Both the position numbers and the translations under genes were made by a program. 64,000 nucleotides of DNA from Cohnella phaseoli (GTDB taxonomy: Bacteria > Bacillota > Bacilli > Paenibacillales > Paenibacillaceae): contig NZ_QRDZ01000033.1 of assembly GCF_003386235.1 (NCBI RefSeq), positions 1 to 64,000 of the forward strand, written 5' to 3'. Shown here in pieces: positions 57,337-64,000 of the stretch. The notes under the pieces are model-generated. The model was not told the origin of the DNA and did no database searches. It saw nothing but the letters and a program-made list of their open reading frames with translations. Within the stretch, counting starts at the first letter, position 1, and each line of letters opens with the position of its first letter.

Positions 57337-57705
57337 ATGGCAGAATCCCGGATTGTCGATTTGACGCTGCAGGAACGCACACTGGCGGATATGCAACGCG
57401 AGGTGGACGCTTATATTTCGCAGTTTAAGGAAGGCTACTTCTCGCCCCTTGCCATGCTGGCCCGCATGACGGAGGAAGTCGGCGAGCTTGCCCGGGAAGT
57501 GAATCATCGGTTCGGAGAAAAACCGAAGAAACAGGACGAAGCCGATAATTCCATTGAGCTGGAGCTGGGCGACATTTTATTCCTCGTCATTTGTTTCGCG
57601 AACGCGCTCGGCATCGATATGACGGAGGCGCATCGCAAGGTGATGGAGAAATTCAATACGCGCGACGCGAACCGCTGGACGAAGAAGAACACGGATAACG
57701 GCTGA
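57337..57705 (+). CDS. ypjD: MazG-family nucleotide pyrophosphohydrolase YpjD
   Basis: Predicted all-alpha NTP pyrophosphohydrolase that hydrolyses non-canonical NTPs. The 122-residue protein has the MazG metal site: EEVGELAREV near residues 48-57 and ELGDILFLVICFAN near 80-93 (E-x3-E and D). Length agrees with B. subtilis YpjD. ATG 57337 follows AGGAAAGGAAACTCGGAG. dapB follows after 83 bp. Confidence 0.88.
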   Translation: MAESRIVDLTLQERTLADMQREVDAYISQFKEGYFSPLAMLARMTEEVGELAREVNHRFGEKPKKQDEADNSIELELGDILFLVICFANALGIDMTEAHRKVMEKFNTRDANRWTKKNTDNG

Positions 57706-57788
57706 TACTCATATGCTGAACGATCTCCCTTATCAGTATCGGCCTTTTTGAACGACCTCTATTATTTGAAAAGGGACAGGTGATCTTC

Positions 57789-58592
57789 ATGTCGCAGAAA
57801 ATTACAGTAGCCGTGGCAGGAGCAAGCGGCCGCATGGGACGCGAAGTCGTCAAAATGGTGCTGGAGGATCCCGAACTGGAGCTTGTCGCCGCAATCGCTA
57901 GGTCTGCCGGGCCCGTGGACGCCGGGACGCTCGCCGGCAAGCCCGATACCGGCGTTATCGTATCGTCATCGCTTGCGGAGGCACTGAAAGCTAGCCGCCC
58001 CGACGTGCTTGTAGACTTCACAGGCCCGAAATCCGCTATGCCGAATGCCGAAACCGCGCTTGCTTACGGGGTTCGTCCGGTTATCGGAACGACGGGGTTT
58101 ACGCCGGAGCAGATCGCGGAATTGGACAAGCAATGCAAGGACAAAGGGATCGGCGGCCTGATCGCGCCCAATTTCTCGATCGGCGCGATTCTGATGATGA
58201 AATTTTCGGCGATGGCCGCCAAATATTTTCCCCATGTGGAAATTATCGAGTATCACGGAGATCAGAAGCTGGATGCGCCTTCCGGAACGTCGATCAAGAC
58301 GGCCGAGTGGATATCGGAAGCGCGCCAGGAGCTGCGTCAAGGCAATCCGGACGAAGAAGAAGTCATCGAAGGAGCCAGAGGCGGCTATTACAACGGATTT
58401 CGCATACATAGCGTGAGACTTCCGGGCGTGTTTGCACAGCAGGAGGTCGTCTTCGGGGCGTTCGGTCAAACGCTGAAAATCCGTCACGATTCGTACGACC
58501 GTGCGGGCTATATGCCGGGAGTGAACACGGCGATCAAAAAAATTATGAACGTAACCGGAATGGTATACGGGTTCGAGCATTTCCTGGATTAA
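57789..58592 (+). CDS. dapB: 4-hydroxy-tetrahydrodipicolinate reductase
   Basis: NAD(P)H-dependent step of lysine, peptidoglycan and dipicolinate synthesis. The 267-residue protein has GASGRMGREV near residue 11, TGPKSAMPN, GTTGF, PNFSIGAILMM and the substrate segment DAPSGTS. The region before it reads EYHGDQK where most members have two adjacent His (HH-x2-K): the first His and the Lys are kept, the second is Gly. ATG 57789 lies 8 nt after AGGTG. Same synteny as B. subtilis. Confidence 0.93.
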   Translation: MSQKITVAVAGASGRMGREVVKMVLEDPELELVAAIARSAGPVDAGTLAGKPDTGVIVSSSLAEALKASRPDVLVDFTGPKSAMPNAETALAYGVRPVIGTTGFTPEQIAELDKQCKDKGIGGLIAPNFSIGAILMMKFSAMAAKYFPHVEIIEYHGDQKLDAPSGTSIKTAEWISEARQELRQGNPDEEEVIEGARGGYYNGFRIHSVRLPGVFAQQEVVFGAFGQTLKIRHDSYDRAGYMPGVNTAIKKIMNVTGMVYGFEHFLD

Positions 58593-58662
58593 CCCGAATA
58601 GCAACATAGCAGCAACTACAGCCAACAAAGCGATTCCCCTCAGGGAGAGGAGACTGAAATCA

Positions 58663-59085
58663 ATGATCGACATTGCGCTTATCGCGCATGACCGCAAAAA
58701 AGACGAAATGGTGAATTTCGCCATCGCCTACGAATCCGTGCTTAAGGATCATCGATTGTACGCAACGGGGACGACGGGAACGCGCATTATGGAAAACACC
58801 TCCTTGAAGGTGCATCGGTTTATGTCCGGTCCGCTTGGCGGGGACCAGCAGATCGGAGCGCTTGTCGCCGAGAATAAAATGGATCTGATTTTGTTTTTCC
58901 GCGATCCGCTGATGGCGCAGCCCCATGAGCCGGACATTATCGCATTGCTGCGGCTATGCGACGTGCAGGGCATTCCGGTGGCGACCAACGTCGCAACGGG
59001 CGAGCTGCTGATCAAGGCGCTTGAGCGCGGGGATTTCGCTTGGCGTGAGCTTGTCCATAAATACAAACCGGGACTGGAAGGCTGA
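58663..59085 (+). CDS. mgsA: Methylglyoxal synthase
   Basis: Converts dihydroxyacetone phosphate to methylglyoxal, a bypass of lower glycolysis. The 140-residue protein has IALIAHDRKKDEMV, TGTTGTRI, SGPLGGDQQIGA (phosphate binding) and FFRDPLMAQPHEPDI, as in all MgsA. ATG 58663 follows AGGAGACTGAAATCA. bshB1 and bshA follow; bacillithiol supports methylglyoxal detoxification, which may explain the linkage. Confidence 0.96.
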   Translation: MIDIALIAHDRKKDEMVNFAIAYESVLKDHRLYATGTTGTRIMENTSLKVHRFMSGPLGGDQQIGALVAENKMDLILFFRDPLMAQPHEPDIIALLRLCDVQGIPVATNVATGELLIKALERGDFAWRELVHKYKPGLEG

Positions 59086-59091
59086 CCGAGT

Positions 59092-59802
59092 ATGAATGCC
59101 GTACAACCTGGTACATTGGACATGCTCGTCTTCGCCGCGCATCCGGACGACGCGGAGATCGGCATGGGGGGCACGATTGTCAAGCATGCGCAAGCGGGAC
59201 GGTCCGTCGGCATCGTCGATTTGACTTATGCCGAAATGTCGTCCAACGGGAACGTCGAGACGCGCCAACGCGAGGCGGAGCAGGCCGGTCAAATTCTCGG
59301 GCTTGCCGCAAGGGATAATCTGGGGCTGCCGGATCGCGGTCTCTCGGGAAGTTCCGAGCAGCTTGCCGCAATGGTTGCTTGCATTCGCAAATACCGGCCG
59401 AGAATTGTGTTTGCGCCGTATTTTATCGATCGCCATCCCGATCACATCGCTTGCAGTCGTTTGGCGGAGGAGGCGGTGTTCAATGCCAAGCTGCGCAAGT
59501 ACGCGCCCGAGCTGCCGGCTTGGACGGTGGACCAGCTTTATTTTTACTTCATCAACGATGCCCACACCCCGCAGCTGCTAATCGATATCAGCGACGTTCA
59601 AGAGACGAAGATGGCCGCTTTGCGCGCCTACCGTTCGCAGTTTACGCCTGAAGGCAACGAAGCGGACTGGGTGGAGACGCCGCTTACGGGCGCTTACTTG
59701 GACAATATCGTCGCGCGGGACAGGCTGCTTGGCCAACCGCGCAAGCTGCAATTCGCAGAAGGCTTTATCGCCAAAGGACCGATCGCGCTGGGACGATTCT
59801 AG
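59092..59802 (+). CDS. bshB1: Bacillithiol biosynthesis deacetylase BshB1
   Basis: Zn-dependent deacetylation of GlcNAc-malate. The 236-residue protein has the AHPDDAEIGMGG zinc motif near residues 16-27 and HPDHIACS with a later His, the LmbE/PIG-L signature. ATG 59092 lies 6 bp after mgsA. Its product is the substrate of the cysteine ligase BshC, which is not in this window. Confidence 0.93.
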   Translation: MNAVQPGTLDMLVFAAHPDDAEIGMGGTIVKHAQAGRSVGIVDLTYAEMSSNGNVETRQREAEQAGQILGLAARDNLGLPDRGLSGSSEQLAAMVACIRKYRPRIVFAPYFIDRHPDHIACSRLAEEAVFNAKLRKYAPELPAWTVDQLYFYFINDAHTPQLLIDISDVQETKMAALRAYRSQFTPEGNEADWVETPLTGAYLDNIVARDRLLGQPRKLQFAEGFIAKGPIALGRF

Positions 59803-59837
59803 CAGCGAAGAATCGGGGAATACAATAAGGAATGACG

Positions 59838-59873
59838 ACCGGCAGCGCCGGATTCGCCGAATCCGCTGCCGGT
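59838..59873 (+). other. Two-part hairpin between bshB1 and bshA
   Basis: ACCGGCAGC pairs with GCTGCCGGT, and inside it GGATTC pairs with GAATCC around GCC. No T run follows, so it is probably an RNA-stabilising or processing element rather than a terminator. Confidence 0.5.
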
Positions 59874-59909
59874 TAATTGGCGTTCGAACTGGGAGGCATG
59901 AGGAACGAC

Positions 59910-61073
59910 ATGAATCGACCGCTCAAAATCGGAATTACTTGCTATCCTTCTCTCGGGGGCTCCGGCGTCGTAGCGACGGAGCTTGGCAAACTGCTGGCCG
60001 AGAAAGGACACGAAATTCACTTTATTACGCACAGCATGCCGTTTCGTCTCGGCAAATTCCATCGCAACATTTTCTATCATGAGGTCGAAGTGTCGGATTA
60101 TTATGTATTCCGGTACCCGCCCTACGATCTGTCGCTGGCGAGCAAGATGAACCAGGTAGCCAGGCTGCAGAAGCTCGACCTGCTTCACGTGCATTATGCG
60201 GTTCCGCACGCGATCTGCGCGATTTTGGCCAAACAGATGGCCGGAGACGATTTGAAGGTCGTGACGACGCTTCACGGTACGGACATTACCGTACTGGCCC
60301 AGGATGAAACGCTCAAAGACATTATCCGGCTCGGCATCCGTCAGAGCGATGCCGTCACCGCGGTCAGCCGCGATCTGATTCGCGAGACGCGCGAGCTGCT
60401 GGACATTCAAGAGCCGATCGATCTGACCTACAATTTCGTGGACAAAAGAATTTATTATCCGCGGGAGTGCCGGGATCTGCGCAGAGAATACGCGGAGCCG
60501 GACGAGAAGGTGCTCATGCACATCTCCAATTTCCGGCCGGTGAAACGCACGGCCGACGTCGTCGACATCTTCGCCAAAGTGCAGGCAACGACGAAAGCGA
60601 AGCTTGTACTGGTTGGAGAAGGGCCGGATCTGCCGCGCATTCAGACGAAAATTCAAGCGATGGGTCTGTCCCATCGCGTGCACTTTCTGGGTAAGCAGGA
60701 CGATGTGGCGCAGGTTATCTCTATCGCCGATTTGATGCTGCTTCCGTCGGAGAAGGAAAGCTTCGGCCTTGTCGCTCTCGAAGCGATGGCTTGCGGCGTG
60801 CCGACGATCGGCTCGCAGGCCGGAGGGATACCCGAGCTGGTGGAGCACGGCCGCACCGGGTTCCTGTCCCCGATCGGGGACACGGACGATATGGCGGCGA
60901 ACGCATTAAAGCTGCTTACGGACGAGAAGCTGTACGCGGATTTCCGAGAGGCGTGCCTGCAGCGGGCGCACCATGTATTCTGCAACGAACTGATTACGGC
61001 GCAATACGAAGCGATCTATTATCGGGTGCTTGGAATCAAGCAGGATGTTCCTGTGCCTGCCTGCAAAGTATAA
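59910..61073 (+). CDS. bshA: N-acetyl-alpha-D-glucosaminyl L-malate synthase BshA
   Basis: GT4 glycosyltransferase joining UDP-GlcNAc and malate, the first bacillithiol step. The 387-residue protein has CYPSLGGSGVVATELG near residues 10-25, HVHYAVPHA, LHGTDITVL, and the C-terminal donor site EKESFGLVALEAMACGVPTIGS. I chose ATG 59910, preceded by AGGAACGAC; ATG 59898 directly abuts a GGGAGG. Confidence 0.95.
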   Translation: MNRPLKIGITCYPSLGGSGVVATELGKLLAEKGHEIHFITHSMPFRLGKFHRNIFYHEVEVSDYYVFRYPPYDLSLASKMNQVARLQKLDLLHVHYAVPHAICAILAKQMAGDDLKVVTTLHGTDITVLAQDETLKDIIRLGIRQSDAVTAVSRDLIRETRELLDIQEPIDLTYNFVDKRIYYPRECRDLRREYAEPDEKVLMHISNFRPVKRTADVVDIFAKVQATTKAKLVLVGEGPDLPRIQTKIQAMGLSHRVHFLGKQDDVAQVISIADLMLLPSEKESFGLVALEAMACGVPTIGSQAGGIPELVEHGRTGFLSPIGDTDDMAANALKLLTDEKLYADFREACLQRAHHVFCNELITAQYEAIYYRVLGIKQDVPVPACKV

Positions 61074-61093
61074 GACCGGAAGTGAGGAACGGA

Positions 61094-62410
61094 ATGCGAA
61101 TGGAAGACCAAGACAGCCAACTGTGGGAAGCCGGGCTAGCCGTAGTGCGGGCGCTGGAAAGCGCAGGACACCAGGCCTATTTGGTCGGCGGCTGCGTCAG
61201 GGACAGATGGCTTGAACGGCCTCTGAACGACATCGACATCGCCACTTCGGCTAAGCCGGAGGCAGTGACGGAACTGTTTGAAAGGACGCTGCCGACCGGT
61301 CTTAAACACGGTACGGTGACGGTGATGGAAGGCGGATATTCGTTCGAGGTAACGACGTTTCGCCGGGAATCCGGTTATTCGGACGGTCGGAGACCCGATG
61401 AGGTGGCGTTCGTCAGCGAGTTGAACGAGGATCTCGCACGGCGCGACTTTACGTTTAACGCAATGGCCTTCTCCTCAGCCGGAGAGCTAATCGACCCTTA
61501 TGGCGGACAGGATGCGCTGCGGGCCGGCGTCGTCGATTGCGTGGGGGCTGCCGAGGAGCGCTTCGGGGAAGATGCGCTTCGCATGGTGCGGGCGATTCGA
61601 TTTGCCGCCGAATTTGGCTTTGAGCTGCTGCCGGACGTCTGGGAGGGCATCGTGAAGCAGCGGGACAGGCTGAAGCAGGTCGCCGTCGAGCGCATCGGGA
61701 CGGAATGGGACAAAATGATGGCCGGAGCGGGACCGGAACAGGCGATGCATTACTTGTTCAAGAGCGGACTGCTCGCTTACGTGAAGGAGCCGCTTCCGGA
61801 GGCGTTCGCGCAGGCCGCGGAACGCTATCGGCTAAACGGCGCTCCTCCGCAATGGGAGCCTTGGGGCGCCCTGGCGACCGACGAGGCTACGCTCGGAAAT
61901 TTGCTGTGCCTGCCTGCGCTGCCGGACCCGGATTTGCGTTGGGCGGCGCTGCTGTCAGGCATGTATATCGGAGCGGAGGACGCGTCGGCGCTGCTTCGCG
62001 CGCTGCGGCTCGGCGGACAGAGAGCCGCCCGGGTCGCGGCGGTCGCCGGAATTTTCGAACGCCTGGGCGGCTGTGAAGAGGGCGAGCGGAGAGCGGCATG
62101 GATCGGAGCGGTGCTCGATTTCGGCCGTTCGGCTGCAGAGGACGCGCTGGATATTCGAGCTGCTTGTGAAGCTCCATGGGACGAGGAAAGGTCATGGCTG
62201 GATCAGATGACGATTTCTTCCGTAGCAGAGCTGGACGTGAAGGGAGACGAGCTATCGGGCTATTTGGGACAGTCGCCCGGACCATGGATCGCTGAGACGC
62301 TTTGCCATTTGCTGGCAGAGACGGCCTCGGGCCGGCTGCCCAACGAGAAGTTCGTTCTTCTGTCCGCGGCCAAAGAGATGAGAGCTTTACAGCGGGAGGG
62401 ACGCAAATGA
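61094..62410 (+). CDS. cca: CCA tRNA nucleotidyltransferase
   Basis: Adds or repairs the 3' CCA of tRNAs. The 438-residue class II enzyme has YLVGGCVRDRWLERPLNDIDIATS near residues 27-50 (catalytic D-x-D), RRDFTFNAMAF, and AEERFGEDALRMVRAIRFAAEFG. The C-terminal part is more divergent. ATG 61094 follows GTGAGGAACGG. Its stop overlaps birA by 4 bp, as in B. subtilis. Confidence 0.94.
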   Translation: MRMEDQDSQLWEAGLAVVRALESAGHQAYLVGGCVRDRWLERPLNDIDIATSAKPEAVTELFERTLPTGLKHGTVTVMEGGYSFEVTTFRRESGYSDGRRPDEVAFVSELNEDLARRDFTFNAMAFSSAGELIDPYGGQDALRAGVVDCVGAAEERFGEDALRMVRAIRFAAEFGFELLPDVWEGIVKQRDRLKQVAVERIGTEWDKMMAGAGPEQAMHYLFKSGLLAYVKEPLPEAFAQAAERYRLNGAPPQWEPWGALATDEATLGNLLCLPALPDPDLRWAALLSGMYIGAEDASALLRALRLGGQRAARVAAVAGIFERLGGCEEGERRAAWIGAVLDFGRSAAEDALDIRAACEAPWDEERSWLDQMTISSVAELDVKGDELSGYLGQSPGPWIAETLCHLLAETASGRLPNEKFVLLSAAKEMRALQREGRK

Positions 62411-63384
62411 GCAAAATAAGCTTACTGGGGTTTCTTGAGGAGCGGGCAGGCCAATACGTCTCGGGCGAAGAGATCAGCCGGGAGCTGAACGTGAGCCGGA
62501 CGGCCGTCTGGAAGCAGGTTCGCAAGCTGGAGGCGGAAGGCTATCGGATCGAGGCGGTTCCGCGTCTTGGCTACCGTCTCACCGCCAAGCCTTCGCGTCT
62601 GACGCTTCAAGAGCTGCTGCCGAAGTTGCGGACCACTTCGTTCGGCCGCCGTTTGACGCTGCTCGACGTGACCGATTCGACGCAGAACGAGTTGCGTAAG
62701 CTGGCCGAACAGGGAGCGCCGGAAGGCACGCTAGTCATCGCCGAGCAGCAGACGAACGGGCGAGGACGCATGGGAAGAAGCTGGGTGTCTCCCGCCGGCA
62801 AAGGGATCTGGATGAGCCTGCTGTTGAGGCCGCCTGTTCCTCTGCCTCTCGCTCCGCAGCTGACGTTGCTGGCAGCCGTCGCCTTGAGCAGGGCGATTGC
62901 GCAGCAACTGCCGATGCTTGAGATCGGGATCAAATGGCCGAACGATCTGCTCGTCGGAGGCAAAAAGATCAGCGGCATTTTGCTCGAATCCGCGGCAGAG
63001 GACGAGCGTCTGAGCTACGTCGTCGTCGGTCTTGGCATCTCTGCGAATCTGGATGTCGAAGATTATCCCGAAGGGCTGATGGACAAAGCGATCTCGCTAA
63101 AGATAGCTTCGGGAGCGACAGTAGATCGCAGCGAACTGATCGCCGCCGTGCTGGAGCAGTTCGAGCAGCTGTACAAGCTGTATCTCGAGCAAGGCTTCGC
63201 GCCGATTCGCACGCTGTGGGAGGCGCGTTCGGTCACGCTTGGCAAGCAAACGGAGCTATACACGCCCCAAGGAACCGTCGTCGGTTTGCCTCGCGGACTG
63301 GACGATATGGGCGGCCTTCGCGTCGAGCTGCCGGACGGCTCTACGCGCACCGTCTATTCCGCAGAAGTAGGCTCAGGCACTTAG
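62407..63384 (+). CDS. birA: Bifunctional biotin--protein ligase and biotin operon repressor
   Basis: Attaches biotin to carboxylases and represses biotin genes. The 325-residue protein has an N-terminal winged helix (YVSGEEISRELNVSRTAVWKQV), the ligase core with GRGRMGRSW near residue 118 (biotinyl-AMP loop) and KWPNDLLVGGKKISGIL, and a C-terminal SH3-like domain. ATG 62407 follows GGAGGGACGCAA and overlaps cca by 4 bp. The N-terminal domain indicates the regulatory type. Confidence 0.95.
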   Translation: MSKISLLGFLEERAGQYVSGEEISRELNVSRTAVWKQVRKLEAEGYRIEAVPRLGYRLTAKPSRLTLQELLPKLRTTSFGRRLTLLDVTDSTQNELRKLAEQGAPEGTLVIAEQQTNGRGRMGRSWVSPAGKGIWMSLLLRPPVPLPLAPQLTLLAAVALSRAIAQQLPMLEIGIKWPNDLLVGGKKISGILLESAAEDERLSYVVVGLGISANLDVEDYPEGLMDKAISLKIASGATVDRSELIAAVLEQFEQLYKLYLEQGFAPIRTLWEARSVTLGKQTELYTPQGTVVGLPRGLDDMGGLRVELPDGSTRTVYSAEVGSGT

Positions 63385-63433
63385 ATCATTGGCGAAATGT
63401 GGGAAAACAGTCGTAGACGAAAGACGCGGGTTC

Positions 63434-63442
63434 TGTTATAAT
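63434..63442 (+). promoter_or_regulatory. Extended -10 promoter of the panB leader
   Basis: TGT-TATAAT at 63434-63442, no clear -35. The start would be near 63449, giving a leader of about 240 nt before panB. Confidence 0.55.
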
Positions 63443-63449
63443 CGCTGTG

Positions 63450-63690
63450 CGAGGTGGTATCGCATGAACGGCGAACCGCACTTGCTAATAATGGAAGTAT
63501 ACAACGGAATGTAAGCAGCGATAGTAACTCTATACCGTCACAGATTCGCGGCGGATTCTGCTCTGAGCCGAAAGGACCGAGACAGAAGGACGTGAAGGAC
63601 GTTCTATGTTGAATGGGAACCCTTTTTTGCTCATGGGCAAAATGGGTTTTTTTGCTGTTACTCCGTCTGAACTTCCTAGGAGGAACTTCC
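63450..63690 (+). promoter_or_regulatory. Long structured 5' leader of panB, ending in a terminator
   Basis: About 240 nt without an ORF precede panB. It begins GAGGTGGTATCGC, includes TATCGC/GCGATA complementarity across some 50 nt, and ends with the terminator at 63618-63653. A leader plus terminator is the form of a conditional attenuator or riboswitch-like element. The described pan RNA motif lies in this position in other Firmicutes; I cannot confirm its fold by eye. Confidence 0.5.
63618..63653 (+). terminator. Intrinsic terminator in the panB leader
   Basis: AACCC-TTTTTTGC pairs with GCAAAA-T-GGGTT around TCATGG, followed by seven Ts; panB starts 38 bp later. Confidence 0.75.
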
Positions 63691-64000
63691 ATGAAACAAG
63701 CGTTAACCGTGCCCAAATTAAAGGCGATGAAAAACCAGGGGAAGCCGATCGCGGTAGTGACGGCATACGATTACCCCTCGGCAGTGTTGTCCGAAGAAGC
63801 GGAAGTCGATATGATTCTTGTTGGAGATTCGCTTGGCAACGTCGTGCTGGGCTACGAGACGACGGTTCCCGTCAAGCTTGAAGATATGATCTACCATACG
63901 CGAGCAGTCGTTAGAGGCGCTCCTGGTACGATGGTCGTGACGGATTTGCCGTTTGCGACTTATCGACTGGGACCGGAGGCGACGCTGCGCAACGCCGCGC
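63691..64000 (+). CDS. panB: 3-methyl-2-oxobutanoate hydroxymethyltransferase, N-terminal part (cut by window end)
   Basis: First committed step of pantothenate synthesis, transferring a hydroxymethyl group from 5,10-methylene-THF to ketoisovalerate. The 103 residues visible include AVVTAYDYPSA (metal-binding region), MILVGDSLGNVVLGY and VVTDLPFATY, all canonical. ATG 63691 follows CTAGGAGGAACTTCC. The gene runs beyond base 64000; panC and panD probably follow. Confidence 0.95.
   Translation, partial: MKQALTVPKLKAMKNQGKPIAVVTAYDYPSAVLSEEAEVDMILVGDSLGNVVLGYETTVPVKLEDMIYHTRAVVRGAPGTMVVTDLPFATYRLGPEATLRNAA

Noticed and set aside
63450..63463. T-box element before panB (GAGGTGGTATCGC resembles the T-box core)
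   Set aside because: The sequence lies near the predicted transcription start and about 160 nt before the terminator, whereas a T-box core must adjoin the terminator and follow a specifier stem.

Overview
The window is a chromosomal segment of an endospore-forming, moderately GC-rich Firmicute, most likely a Paenibacillaceae member (Paenibacillus, Cohnella or a relative). This rests on sporulation genes (spoIVA, spoVIF, ypjB, the YIEGIA pair), bacillithiol synthesis (bshA, bshB1), TRAP (mtrB), and a gene order that follows the Bacillus subtilis ypfA-cmk-rpsA-der-gpsA-spoIVA-hbs-mtrB-hepS-menG-hepT-ndk-cheR-aro-trp-hisC-tyrA-qcr-ypj-dapB-mgsA-bsh-cca-birA-panB backbone almost throughout. Nearly all genes are on the + strand. 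I identified genes by reading motifs and by recalled synteny; no searches were run.

Layout. 0-0.5 kb: 3' end of an IS66-like transposase and a 52-bp tandem repeat. 0.5-13.97 kb: c-di-GMP effector (motI/ypfA), ypfB, cmk, plsC, S1-like protein, a secreted alkaline phosphatase, yphA, YIEGIA and its small partner, der, plsY, gpsA, spoVIF, a DUF2768 protein, two 2Fe-2S ferredoxins around a nucleotidyltransferase-like gene, and a YphF-like lipoprotein. 14-20 kb: spoIVA behind a clear sigma-E-type promoter, then a sugar ABC transporter (binding protein, double ATPase, permease). 19.9-21.2 kb: HU, two identical tRNA-Pro(GGG) genes around a tiny ORF, and mtrB. 21.3-28.5 kb: a quinone block (hepS, menG, UbiA-family prenyltransferase, ubiX, mqnA, hepT), which points to the futalosine route to menaquinone, then ndk and cheR.

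28.5-41.6 kb: the aromatic supraoperon aroC-aroB-aroH, a 50-bp repeat array with an AT-richer orphan gene, trpEDCFBA, hisC and tyrA. A TRAP-type leader (seven NAG triplets at 5-nt pitch, then a strong terminator) precedes trpE, so mtrB at 20.9 kb very probably controls it. 41.7-47.5 kb: an accessory operon with its own promoter: leucine-rich-repeat-like protein, ATP-grasp protein, alkaline-phosphatase/sulfatase-superfamily hydrolase, two radical SAM proteins (the STM4015-STM4011 families, function unknown to me) and a CysC-type kinase. It sits where B. subtilis has aroE-ypiA and is the best candidate for an undescribed biochemical system.

47.5-48.8 kb: a gene-free stretch holding degenerate 40-bp repeats, a 12.7-copy 51-bp array, and on the minus strand a consensus sigma-A promoter, two palindromic operators and an intrinsic terminator that together define a putative ~73-nt small RNA with a C/U-rich 5' region. 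48.9-64 kb: ECF sigma/anti-sigma pair with a coupled histidine phosphatase, an IDEAL-domain protein, ypiF, the menaquinol:cytochrome c reductase genes qcrABC, ypjA, ypjB, ypjD, dapB, mgsA, bshB1, bshA, cca, birA, and panB (cut by the window end) behind a long leader with a terminator.
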